From: Symsagittifera roscoffensis
Taxonomy: Eukaryota > Xenacoelomorpha > Acoela > Convolutidae
Length of the DNA stretch: 64,000 bases
Assembly (NCBI RefSeq): GCF_963678635.1
Contig: NC_087065.1
Coordinates: 25,441,254 to 25,505,253, forward strand
Direction of reading: 5' to 3'
Numbering within the stretch: position 1 is the stretch's first letter; each line of letters begins with the position of its first letter. A program made the translations under genes and the position numbers. Shown piece by piece: positions 54,640 to 64,000 of the stretch. Under the pieces are notes generated by a model, which searched no databases, was not told the origin of the DNA, and worked only from the letters and a program-made list of their open reading frames with translations.

Positions 54640-54975
54640 CTCGAGAACGCACTGAATGATCCGACTGCCTTTTGGTTTCAAAGGAGCAGTGCTCGCTCTA
54701 AAAAATGATGGAAAAACATGAAAAAAACGTTCCATAATAAATGAGTTTTAATAATCAACTATCACGCGCTATGTTAAGTTTCAAAAGTATGTTTTTCGTA
54801 ATTCGCATATAGAGTATTAAATAGATCAAATAGCATTCCTCAATTGAATTTGAAACCTTTTCAACAGACGGAAAAATATCAGCTTACGCGTTAGAAGAGC
54901 GAAACATATCGCGCGTTAATTGTCCCAAAATGGCCAAAACTTCAATGTTTTAACCCCCATAATTTTTCCAAAAAC
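54640..54975 (-). mobile_element. GTTCCGAC-family copy, reverse, truncated
   Basis: Contains CTGAATGATCCGACTGCC, the ATATCGCGCGTTAATTG core and stops at TTTTTCCAAAAACTATTACT, 25 bases before a forward copy begins. Confidence 0.75.
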
Positions 54976-54999
54976 TATTACTGCTGAACTATTTTTATT

Positions 55000-55526
55000 G
55001 TTCCGACTTTCGATGCGAAAGTAACGGAATATTTGTGCTCGGGTGGGTCTTTTTTTCTTCAGACAAGTTTTGGCTTTTGAACTAGCAATTTTTGACAAAA
55101 ATTTTTTTTATATCATTCAAAAGATATTGTTGTCCTGAGCTTAAATTTGAAAAGATACTTCACTTGTGATCATTTTTCAAAAATTTATGGGAGTTTAAAG
55201 ATTGCCATTTCGGCCAATTTGCAACAATTAACGCGCGATATCTTTGGCGCTATTAACGCGTAAACGAGATTTAATCCGTCTTAAAATCGTTCCAAATTGG
55301 TTCAAGGAAGCTTATATGACATAATTGATTTGTTAATAGGAGCAAAAAAAATCTATCACTTTGTACTAAATAAGGCGTGTGGGTTGATGTTTTCAGAAGC
55401 AAAAAATCTCGATTTTTTTAAAATTATTTTTGTTTTATTTTATTTAAATTTTTCGTGTTATTGCTGCTCCAGAGACCAAGGCAGTCAGAACATTCAGGGC
55501 TTTGCCCTGAGACGAGCAGTCTTGTT
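55000..55526 (+). mobile_element. GTTCCGAC-family element, full-length forward copy
   Basis: The left end shows the terminal hairpin well: GTTCCGACTTTCGATGCG followed by AAAGTAACGG. The right end is GGCAGTCAGAACATTCAGGG, CTTTGCCCTG, AGCAGTCTTGTT. No frame of note. Confidence 0.92.
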
Positions 55527-56019
55527 ATAACTAGAACTTGATTACTATACCTAAAAATCTTTCAAAAATTTTGAACGATATATAATGCGCCAACGATTTA
55601 GCCATATGCAATATTAATAAATCCTTAGTATTTCCGTTTAGCTGTAGAACACAAGTTTAATTTTGTTCGTTTAATATTAGCTGTTAGAACGGACCAAAAC
55701 GGACCAAAAAATGGAAATAACTATCGCGATACTTTGAAGTTAAACCATCACTAAACCCTTTTTTTCGGCCTGCGGGCATCTACCCATGTTTTGCCAACCT
55801 GTTTGTGCTTCGTAAATTTTGCTTCGATGCAACTTTAACACTGATGACTCCCTTGTTTGGAGTTTTTCCCTCAAAATCAATTCCATTTTGGACAAATCGA
55901 GACAAATAAATGAAAGTTTTGGTAGATCCATTTTTTTTTGGGTTGAATCGCAAAACTTGCCAAGCTCTAATTTCACCTCAATGTTAAACTTGGTTTTGAT
56001 TGAGAAGAACATCACGATA

Positions 56020-56725
56020 ACTTTTTGTCTTCAGTGTTCCGATTTTTTTACGAAATTAACGGTAAATTGTCATAATTGGTTTGCTAATAGAAGTAAAATC
56101 TATCGCTTTGTACCTAAAAGGGCTTGAGAGGGGAGCTTTTTAAAATCAATTTCAAATTAAAAAATTTAATTATATTTTTTTATATTTAAACTTTTCATGT
56201 TGTACTGCACCATAGACCTTAAAAGAAGTCAAAAAATTAAGGGCTTCGCCCTGATACAAGCAGTCGTGTTACAGTTTGAGCTCATAGCAAAAATAGTTTT
56301 CGGATTATGTAAAAAAAACTTCGACAAAATTTTTTAATGAAGTGGTCAAATTTTGTCTGAAAAAAATAAAACTCCCTGAGAACAAATAATCCGTTGGTTT
56401 CCTTACGCAAGTCTGGACAAAAATACTGCTCATATTATGGCGAAGACCTGAAAAATTGTTCTGTCTGTCAAGGTCTATTAAGTAATGTTTGCTTCAAAAC
56501 AAAGAGGAAAGTTGAAACATTCCCTCCCTCGCTTTGTAAAGTACGAAGTGATATATTTTGCATGTAGCAGAGTATCAAGTAGATTAAATTGTATGTCATA
56601 TTTGAGTTTGGAACACTTTTTACGACAAATTAAGTCTCCGCCTACAATTTTACAGCACGCAGCATATCCCGCGTTAATTGGCCAAAAGGGCCAAATTGGC
56701 AAAATTTACGCTCCCATAGCTCTTT
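56020..56725. mobile_element. Two partial GTTCCGAC-family copies, forward then reverse
   Basis: 56023-56272 keeps GTTCCGATTTTTTTACG, TTGTCATAATTGG and the right end AGGGCTTCGCCCTG with GCAGTCGTGTT, but lacks the core (internal deletion). 56425-56720 is a reverse fragment with GACAAATTAAGTCTCCGCC and CGCGTTAATTGGCC. Confidence 0.7.
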
Positions 56726-56926
56726 GACTTCTGTTTTTCTCACTCAAACTCGCTAAAATGAGAAAGGGTAGAAAAATGGGGTTACGTGACTTCTACTTAT
56801 GTGTTGCAATTAATTTCAATTAAATGTTTTAAATTGAAGAAGTGCTTTTTTCTAATAGTTTGATTTAATTTCATTTTAATCGAAACTCCACCAAAATTTA
56901 TGTTATGAAAGCTTCTGAAAAAAATA

Positions 56927-57428
56927 AACAAGACTGCTCATACCAAGGCGATGCCCTAATGTTCCGAGTGACTTTTAAGATTTATGGGGCAGTAATAACA
57001 TTAAAAAATTAAAAGTAACAAAACAAAAATCGATATAAAGTACAAAAAAATACAGGCGATATAAAGTACAAAAAAATAGATTTCGCTCAATGTAACAAAC
57101 AATTATGGCAAATAAATTTCTTTCAACCAATTTGAAACAATTTCTAAGACGGATTAAATCTTCGCTTACGCGTTAATAGCGCGAAATAAATCGCGCGGTA
57201 ATTGTCCCAAATTGGCCAAAATGGCAATCTTTAAACTCCCATAAGTTTTTGAAAAATGATCACAGGTGAAATATGTTTTCAAATTTGAGCTCAGGACAAC
57301 AATAGCTTTCAAATGATATTAAAAAATTCCGTCAAAAATGGCTAGTTAAAAAGTCGAAATTTGTCTGAAGAAAAAAAAACCCACCCCGAGCACAAATATT
57401 CCGTTACTTTCGTATCGAAAGTCGGAAC
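56927..57428 (-). mobile_element. GTTCCGAC-family element, full-length reverse copy
   Basis: AACAAGACTGCTCATACC start, AAGACGGATTAAATCTTCGC core, and the end CCGTTACTTTCGTATCG followed by AAAGTCGGAAC with its terminal hairpin. A short internal duplication (GATATAAAGTACAAAAAAAT, about 57032-57068) is specific to this copy. Confidence 0.92.
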
Positions 57429-58371
57429 AATAAAGAAAATTTGATAAGAGTGCTGAGGGATATTTAGTGTTTTGAATTCCCCCAGTTTTCCCTTGAAAAA
57501 AGGCAAAAGTTGGTAGAAAATGGATTTATTGTCTTCTATGTTATTTTGCAATTCATTTCCATTTGATATTTAGAATGGAGCAAGTACATTTCCTCGAATA
57601 AATTGATTCTTTTTCGTTTTTAAGTAAGGCTCTATAATCCTGTTCCTGAAAATTGTTGGAACATGGAATTCAAACTACAGGTTGGGTTTATTTGCTCTTT
57701 TTTCTATATCACCTGATCAATTTTGAAGTGAAACTTCTTACACTAACCGCTTCTTTTTCTTGTTACATGAATAAATTTCAATGAAAGCACTGAAATGTTA
57801 AATAAAAAAAACGATATAAATAATTTGAGCTATATACGCCCTTACAGAGAACTTGCAGCAATCGAGTTACGTTTAAATTGCATATTTTATGCGTTAACGT
57901 TAAACTTATACTTAACAAATCAAGGTTTTAGAAGCCAAATAGTGTTATTTATCACTGGTACAAATTTAAACAAAAAATTTAGTTTTTTTTTGTTGTCTTC
58001 AGAAATCTCATTTAGAAAACAAAGGATCTTTCTGAAGCAGCGTTTTCTTTATTTTTAACGTTATTGTGTGATAGAAAAAAATATATCACAAAGCAATTAA
58101 TTTCTTTCAATTGACATTTTTGTCACGTAAACCGATCTTTTTAAATGATCAAAACGAATCTTATGCTTACCCGGTTCTTAACCTCAGAAAAAAATCTGCC
58201 CAGCTAAAAAATTTGATGAAAATCTAGAATGTTTTGTTTTTGCTCACATTTTTCTTTTTGTCTATTGAGCGAACAAGAAGTGTCGATTGAGCGATTCATT
58301 GACTTTGATTGTGCATCTTTAGCTTAATGAAATTCAGATAAGTCATAGCAATCTTTCTCATGGAAAAAGCT

Positions 58372-58828
58372 AACAAGTCTGCTCCTATCAGGGCGGAGCC
58401 CTCAATGTTCCAACTGCCTTTAAAAGTTTATGGAGCAGTAATAACATTAAAAAATAAATGTAAAAAACAAAATGAAAAATTTTTTTTTTAAATTTGAAAT
58501 TTTTGTATAAAAATCATTCCCCACACGCCATATAAAGTACGAAATGATAGATTACACTCCTTGTAACAAATCAATTATGGTAAACAAGCTTCTTTCAACC
58601 AAAATGGAACAATTTCCAAGACGGATTAACTCTCCGCTTACGCGTTAATTGTCCCAAAATTGCCAAACTGGCATTCTTTAAACACCCGTAACTTCACGAA
58701 AAATGATGCTCAGGACAACAATATATCGAATGATAAAAAAATCCGTCAAAAATTGCTAGTTAATAAGAACAAAAAAAACCCACCCCGAGTACAAATGTTC
58801 CGTTACTTTCGTATCGAAAGTCGGAACA
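58372..58828 (-). mobile_element. GTTCCGAC-family element, reverse, with internal deletions
   Basis: AACAAGTCTGCTCCTATCAG start with hairpin CAGGGCGGAGCCCT, a shortened core (CCGCTTACGCGTTAATTG lacking the central CGCG palindrome) and the end TTTCGTATCGAAAGTCGGAAC, reduced here to CGTATCGAAAGTCGGAAC. Confidence 0.88.
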
Positions 58829-59548
58829 ATAATCCACTCAAATTGAACAACCTACAAAATTTTTCCTTATTTTTGTTTTTTGCAACCCAATTTTACAGCA
58901 ATTTTACAGTTGACTGATTTTTCTTTAAATTCATTTACAGTTGTTTTTGAGGCCACAGAAATTCAGATAAATGCTACGCATCATTTTTGGAGGGTCCGAT
59001 TTTATTTAACAGTTCTTTTAATTTTTCCTAAAAGAAAATTGTATGATGAAACCTTTCCTCTGCATGGTGAAAAATTTCCTTAGTTTTCTGAAAAAAAAAA
59101 TCAGAAAACTGGTTTAAACTGTCAAACACAAACATATTTTAGAAAAGTTGACCTATGAAAAGAAAAATATGATAAAAAAAATTTATGATTTCTGCTTTTC
59201 AAAATTTACGGATGAAAATCAATTTCTGTTTTTTTTTGGGTGTATAGTATTTCAGTTTCTGGTAATATTGTATTTCGAAAAGAGTTTTTAAAATAAATTC
59301 ACAAAAAGTCATAGAGCTCTGTATGGGTTAGCTTGGTGGTTCCCATAAATGTGACAGATATTCTCAAACATTTTGTCAATTTAAATGTACGTGATCGTTG
59401 CAATACCTAGGGCATAAGATTACCAGTAGTTTTTTGTTGCCTGGCGATGGGTAAAGCGAAGTAAGTTTCGCAAATTGATTTTGAGGTAAACCACTGCGCC
59501 ACAATTGGCTATAGATAAACAAATATTGAAAAAAAACTTACTACTGTT

Positions 59549-60042
59549 TTTTACGACTTTCGAAGAAAGTGACAGAATATTTGTGCTCGGTTTTTTCTCC
59601 AGTGTTTTTTAACCAGCAGTTTTTGACGTGGAGTTTTTTTGGTATTTTATAAGTTTTTTTTTAATTTTTAAAATATTAAATGTCTTGACTTTAAAGATAT
59701 TTCATATATGATCATTTTTTAGGGGTTTAAAAATCGCCATTATGGCGGGCTTAAGACAATCATCGCACCATATATTTCATGCTATTTATGTGTGAGCGGA
59801 GGTTTAATCCGTCTTAGAAGTCGTTCCAGATTGAAATGAGCCATGCTATTTTGTCAATTTAATAAACTGCTGCTTACAAAAACATCACTTTGTATTTTAC
59901 ATAGCGTGTGAGGGGTTTACCTACGAAAAAAAAATGTTTTTTTTTTTAATATTCAATATCTATTTTAATTTAAACTAACACATATATTTTTTATGCTGTC
60001 GAAACATTCTGGGTTTTGCCCTCATACGATAAGACTTGTGTT
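59549..60042 (+). mobile_element. GTTCCGAC-family element, diverged forward copy
   Basis: Recognisable by GACTTTCGAAGAAAGTGAC, TTTGTGCTCGG, GTGAGCGGAGGTTTAATCCG and CATAGCGTGTGAGGGG. The right hairpin has decayed (GGGTTTTGCCC). Confidence 0.75.
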
Positions 60043-60418
60043 TAGATTTGTATTGAAACTGATATCATTTGATCTTTTTGTTAAAGGAAAAACTTTCTGC
60101 ATGCGTTGCAAGTAAGAATTTAACGAAATGAACGAAATTAACTTGGCGGTAAAAACTCCCTTCTGGTCTTTTATGCCCATTCACTACAAAAAACCAAAAA
60201 TTCAGGGATTCATAAAATGAAAACTTCTTTCTTTTTGGAGTTATTAACGGACTTGATCACTTCAAAAGAAATCAGAAAGTTATTATAAACTTATAAATAT
60301 GATATGCCCTGATTGTTCTCGCAGTGCGAATAAGTATTTTTTGAGTAATTTTTTCTAAATCCTAGGTCGGTACCAATGTGAGGGTGTTCATAATGTTTTT
60401 CCTCTGGAAATTATTTTT

Positions 60419-60951
60419 GTTCCGACTTTCGATACAAAAGTAACGGAATATTTGTGCTCGGGGTGGGTTTTTTTTTTCTTCAGACAAATTTCGACTTTTT
60501 AACTAGCCATTTTTGACGGAATTTTTTTATTTCATTCGAAAGGTATTGTTGTCTTGAGCTCAAATTTGAAAAGATTTTTCACCTGTGATCATTTTTCGTA
60601 AAGTTATGGGGGTTTAAAGATTGCCATTTTGGCCAATTTGGGACAATTAACGCGCAATATATTTCGCGCTAATAACGCGTAAGCGGAGAGTTAATCCGTC
60701 TTAAAATCGTTCCAAATTGGTTGAAAGAAGCTTATTTGCCATAATTGATTTGTTACGAGGGGCGAAATTTATCCTTTTGTACTTAATATGACGTGTGGGG
60801 GGATGATTTTAATAAATAATTTTAAATTTAAGAAAAATTTTTTTTTAATTTATTTTGATATATTTAATTTTTTGATGTTATTACTGCACCATAAAACCTT
60901 AAAAGGCAGTCGAAACATTCAAGGCTTCGCCCTGATACGAGCAGTCTTGTT
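60419..60951 (+). mobile_element. GTTCCGAC-family element, full-length forward copy
   Basis: One of the best-preserved copies. It has the left end GTTCCGACTTTCGATAC, core ATTAACGCGCAATATATTTC, TATGACGTGTGGGGGGATG, right end AGGCTTCGCCCTGATACGAG and CAGTCTTGTT. Confidence 0.92.
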
Positions 60952-61651
60952 TGTTTTTCTTTTCGGTGAGTTCGGATGATTTAATTGTCAGAAAAAAATT
61001 GTAAGTAGATTGTTTCAAACTGCCGCTCGAATCTGTTTTGCTATTTTCAGTCAATCAATTTCAAGCCTTATAATTTCAGTTCAAAATTTGAAACAAAAAT
61101 TTTAGGCGGAAGAATTGATTTGTCTAATGCTGGCGATAATTGGTCAATTAAAAAAAGCAACATGTTATTTTAAGCCAATTTACGTAAGAAAAATTGTGTA
61201 AATAATCCGAGGAAATTGCTATGTCAGTGCTGTGCATCACAAAATCAAATTAAATTGGAAATATGTTGCAGATGGAGTTTGACAAAAACTCTTGGCCTTT
61301 CAAATCCGGCTGATTGTTGCAAACGACATCAATTGCTTGTCACAGATGAAATTTGTATGACTCGCATCCGCACTTGTTTGGTCGCAAAACTTGAAAATAT
61401 CTCAAAAATTTTTATCTTCTGTAAATTTCAAATGGTTTTTCAACTCGAGCAAACATTTTGTGATTGCTTACTTGTAATTTCTGTTGGTTAAAACAACATA
61501 TGATCTCAAAAACTTTGTTATATCAATCAAAATATATAATTAAAATATAACATTAAAATAAAGTCTTAAAGTAAAAACATCTCACCTTTCGACGCAATTG
61601 AATCGTTTTAGTCTGATTTTTTTAGAACACTTTGAGCGTTTCGTTTTACAG

Positions 61652-61940
61652 GTGTCGTAAACAACTGCACGACTGGAGATGTCGAAGAAACCCCTCCAAG
61701 TGAACATATTGAACTAGCCAAGTCAGCGCAATCATCATGTGATGTGACTGTGATGACTGCCAGCACCAGTAGACCTAAAGTAGCTCATTGTCTGAGCAAC
61801 ACTGGCAATCAGAACAGTAAAAATGACATCAACAGCAACAACATTAATAACAGCAGCATCAGTGGCCACAATAGCAATGCTGCAGTCAGTCCCAACACCG
61901 CTAATAGCAACACTAATCCGGGAGCAATTTTGGCTCACAG
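61652..61940 (+). CDS. GPCR exon: continuation of ICL3
   Basis: Acceptor TTTCGTTTTACAG ends at 61651. Two bases complete the glycine codon begun at 49550, then 95 codons and two bases. It starts VVNNCTTGDVEETPPSEHIE and continues Ser/Thr/Asn-rich with repeated NNS/NIN/NSN text (ISGHNSNAAVSP), a disordered loop like the previous exon. The likely donor is CACAG|GTTACT at 61941. Reading through it would give an unrelated hydrophobic tail ending in a stop at about 62137, which is less likely. TM6 and TM7 should lie beyond 64000 or in an exon I did not find. Confidence 0.85.
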
Positions 61941-62138
61941 GTTACTAATCCAGCTTATAGTTTTTTTCAACTTTTTTTATATAGTTTTCACTTCTATCAA
62001 CTCACATTGCGTGCTCTACTCATCATCAATTGAACGTCTCCCCTCCCCTCAAAAACTCCTGAATTCCCGCGCACACTACCATAAATTACTATATAACTCG
62101 AATTTTTTCCATTTGGGTTGGTGTTCAAACCCTTCATA

Positions 62139-62538
62139 AATTCGATCAGAGGCAGATCTAGGATTTTTTCCAGGGGTAGGGGCGAATTTTTTTTTAATTT
62201 CGAAAAAAAAAATTTGTCGTCATTTTTTTTAGGTCGACCAAATTGATTTTCTGAGCTCTCCTAAATCACTGTAAAGACCCTATCTTGACCATATTTTCTA
62301 AGAAAGTTTTTAAGAAAGTTTTAGAAAATTTGAACAAAAATCCCCCCCCCCCCCCAAAAAGTTGGTATTACATTGGCGCTCAAAAGCGCCTTTAGAAAAA
62401 TTATAGGGTCCGTCACCAAAAATGGATATCTCAAAATAGTACAAAGGAGGGACTCTTTGTGTCGGCAGGGGGTCGCATTCCTGAGGAGGAGGGGCGTGCA
62501 CTACCCCCCCCCCCCCTAAATCTGCTGGTGAATTCGAC
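62139..62538. mobile_element. hAT-like MITE with 8 bp target-site duplication
   Basis: Element 62147-62530 is flanked by AATTCGAT and AATTCGAC. The ends CAGAGGCAGATCTAGG and CCTAAATCTGCTGGTG are imperfect inverted repeats. The interior has C- and G-runs, a TCGACCAAATTGATTTTC block shared with 21506-21525, and no transposase. The 8 bp duplication fits hAT superfamily insertion. Confidence 0.75.
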
Positions 62539-63689
62539 CCTTTCACCGCCAAAGTCTTTACATGCCCTTTTTACCCAAATTTTTTGCCTGTTGATTATTT
62601 ATTGGCAGCACCAAATTTTTAACGAAAAATAATTTGAAACTTCTAAAATCGAGGCACCAATAATCAACAACTCAGGAAACCACGTGAAGCCAAATTGGGC
62701 CAACAAAAAGAAAGGCCGGCAAAAAGAAAGTTTTCGTTCAACCATTCCATGAAAAGGTAAAAATAAACTTTTTCAAAGAATGAAAAAAATGAATATTGGT
62801 GGTTTCGAGAGATCTTTCAAACTCGAAATTGTTTACCAATTAACCACTGACAAACATTTAAAGTTTCAACTTTAAACTTATGTTTGACTGACTATTTGAA
62901 TTCAAAGGCAAGTTTCATTTTTGTTTTCCGTAGGGAAACTTCAATGCAATTTTCATTCAATTCTTTTTCTGTCATCTGTTTTGCCTGAGCTTAATTAAAT
63001 TGGGCGTTTTTTTTGCTACCATTGTTTTGTTTTTGTTTTTAATTTTTGACGTTGACAAAAAGAGCAGGCAACGTTGCTGAATCCAAATGGTATTCATAGT
63101 CTTGAGGTTTTCTTTGATAGACGAACAACAGAAGAGTTAATTATAGAAAATTACTTTAAGCGTGAAAATTTCTGCCAAGTTTGATTGATAAATTGAATCG
63201 CAAAAACAGAAATAATAGACTTTGATCAAAATAATGAGCCCTCAAATAGAAAATATCTATGTTTTCTTTGCTTATTAGAGAAGACACCACTCAAAATTCA
63301 AACTCTTTTTATTTGAAAAAAGCGATTGATCTTACATAAAACACACCTCACAAGTAAATTTAGTATTAGCGGCAGACAGACAAAAGTCTTCGAGATTGCC
63401 TTAACATTTCCACAGAAAAAAACGGCTCTTTTTGTTTTCCCTCACCTGCAAAATTTTACAAGAAAAAATTTTGTTCACATTATTCTATTGTTTTGGAAAT
63501 TGACATACGGACTAATTAGGTTCTTAGAAACATATTTGGTTTTCATAAACAACCTTGAAAAACCACTCGTTACATTATAAAATTCATGTTTGTGTGAGGT
63601 GGGAGAAAAAAGAAAAAGAGCCAAAAACAGTCTTGGAGAAAACTTAAAGTTTTGGTTTCAAAATAATTTCACGATATCTATATAATCAG
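62539..63689. other. Non-coding, nothing recognised
   Basis: AT-rich sequence with chance-length frames only. No TM6/TM7-like coding text was found on the plus strand. Confidence 0.4.
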
Positions 63690-64000
63690 AGAAGACCGCC
63701 CGTATAAAAAAGCAGAGTTTTGAAGGTTTCGACTTCCCTTTAATTTGTCTCGAACTAATTTTGAACGGAAAGTTTTGATAAACTATAACTTATGAACCGC
63801 CGATACAAAAAGCACGCGTTAAGACTTCAGTCGTGTAGTAATAGATTTGCTTGGCTCATCGTTCCGACATTCGAGAATGGATGAAATATTCGTGCTCGGT
63901 GTTCCTTTTTTTCTTTAGACAAAATTAGGTCTTTACTAGCCAAATTCGGACGAATTTTCTTATATCTTGACACCCAAATTCCATAAAACCGTTTCTGCTT
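63690..64000. mobile_element. GTTCCGAC-family pieces at the right edge
   Basis: 63690-63760 resembles a diverged reverse-orientation start (AGACCGCCCGTATAAAAAAG, GGTTTCGACTTCCC). From 63861 a forward copy begins (CGTTCCGACATTCGAGAATG, TTCGTGCTCGGTG) and runs off the window. Confidence 0.6.

Larger units (their letters stand above)
49551..61651 (+). other. ~12 kb GPCR intron, dense with GTTCCGAC-family repeats
   Basis: Splits a glycine codon within ICL3 (G at 49550, GT at 61652). It contains at least ten full or partial family copies in both orientations. Stretches 49560-50010, 52745-53085, 53300-54635, 55530-56015, 57435-58365, 58835-59545 and 60955-61640 show only AT-rich sequence without gene or recognisable repeat. 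Confidence 0.85.

Noticed and set aside
61744-62139. Reading through the donor at 61941 to a stop near 62139
   Set aside because: The added tail resembles intron sequence and stops next to a hAT-like insertion; a good GT donor sits at the end of the conserved-looking part.
1-64000. CRISPR arrays, bacterial operons, rRNA genes
   Set aside because: No regularly spaced repeats, ribosome-binding sites or conserved rRNA blocks were seen; the sequence is eukaryotic nuclear in character.

Overview
The window looks like AT-rich nuclear DNA from an invertebrate animal. It holds widely spaced, spliced exons of a neuropeptide-receptor-like GPCR, Ty3/gypsy-type retroelements, several families of small inverted-repeat elements, and many A/T homopolymers. 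No rRNA or tRNA gene, CRISPR array or bacterial-type operon was seen. The species cannot be named from the sequence. A run of N marks an assembly gap at 44167-44366.

Positions 1-6555 (minus strand) hold the 3' two thirds of an envelope-bearing LTR retroelement. It has a 734-codon integrase ORF, a ~450 b spacer, then five tightly packed frames: a basic Met-less frame, two tiny membrane proteins, a 378-codon Met-less Pro/Ser/Thr/Asn-rich frame, and a large secreted/membrane glycoprotein frame that runs off the left edge. The coding strand is A/C-rich and G-poor up to about 6555. This cassette is the most unusual item here.

Positions 6560-13994 (minus strand) hold a decayed Ty3/gypsy (Mag-like) element: gag, zinc knuckle, protease, RT, RNase H and integrase relics, with LTR-like repeats at 6560-6859 and 13717-13994. 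Its integrase region carries a recent ~0.9 kb tandem duplication. In that duplication a 42-nt hairpin loop lies in opposite orientation in the two copies.

Positions 14-20 kb are non-coding. They contain a 0.73 kb transposon with ~60 bp terminal inverted repeats (TIRs) and a tangle of duplicated AT-rich sequence.

Positions 20.6-62 kb are spanned by one plus-strand gene, a rhodopsin-type GPCR. Its exons are at 20658-20783 (N-terminus, start of TM1), 21249-21389 (rest of TM1, TM2), 40938-41073 (TM3, ICL2), possibly 47402-47449 (ECL2), 49228-49550 (TM5 and an Asn-rich ICL3) and 61652-61940 (more ICL3). TM4 and TM6-7 were not found. TM4 may lie in the N gap and TM6-7 beyond the right edge. Its introns (about 20, 8 and 12 kb) are filled with repeats: about 20 copies of a ~0.5 kb family with GTTCCGAC ends, TIR elements built of ATAATCGATTATAA units, a ~400 bp palindrome, hAT-like fragments, a possible SINE, and a minus-strand nested gene or pseudogene at 24542-25363. 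The intron upstream of the TM5 exon also carries a 54 bp copy of part of that exon.
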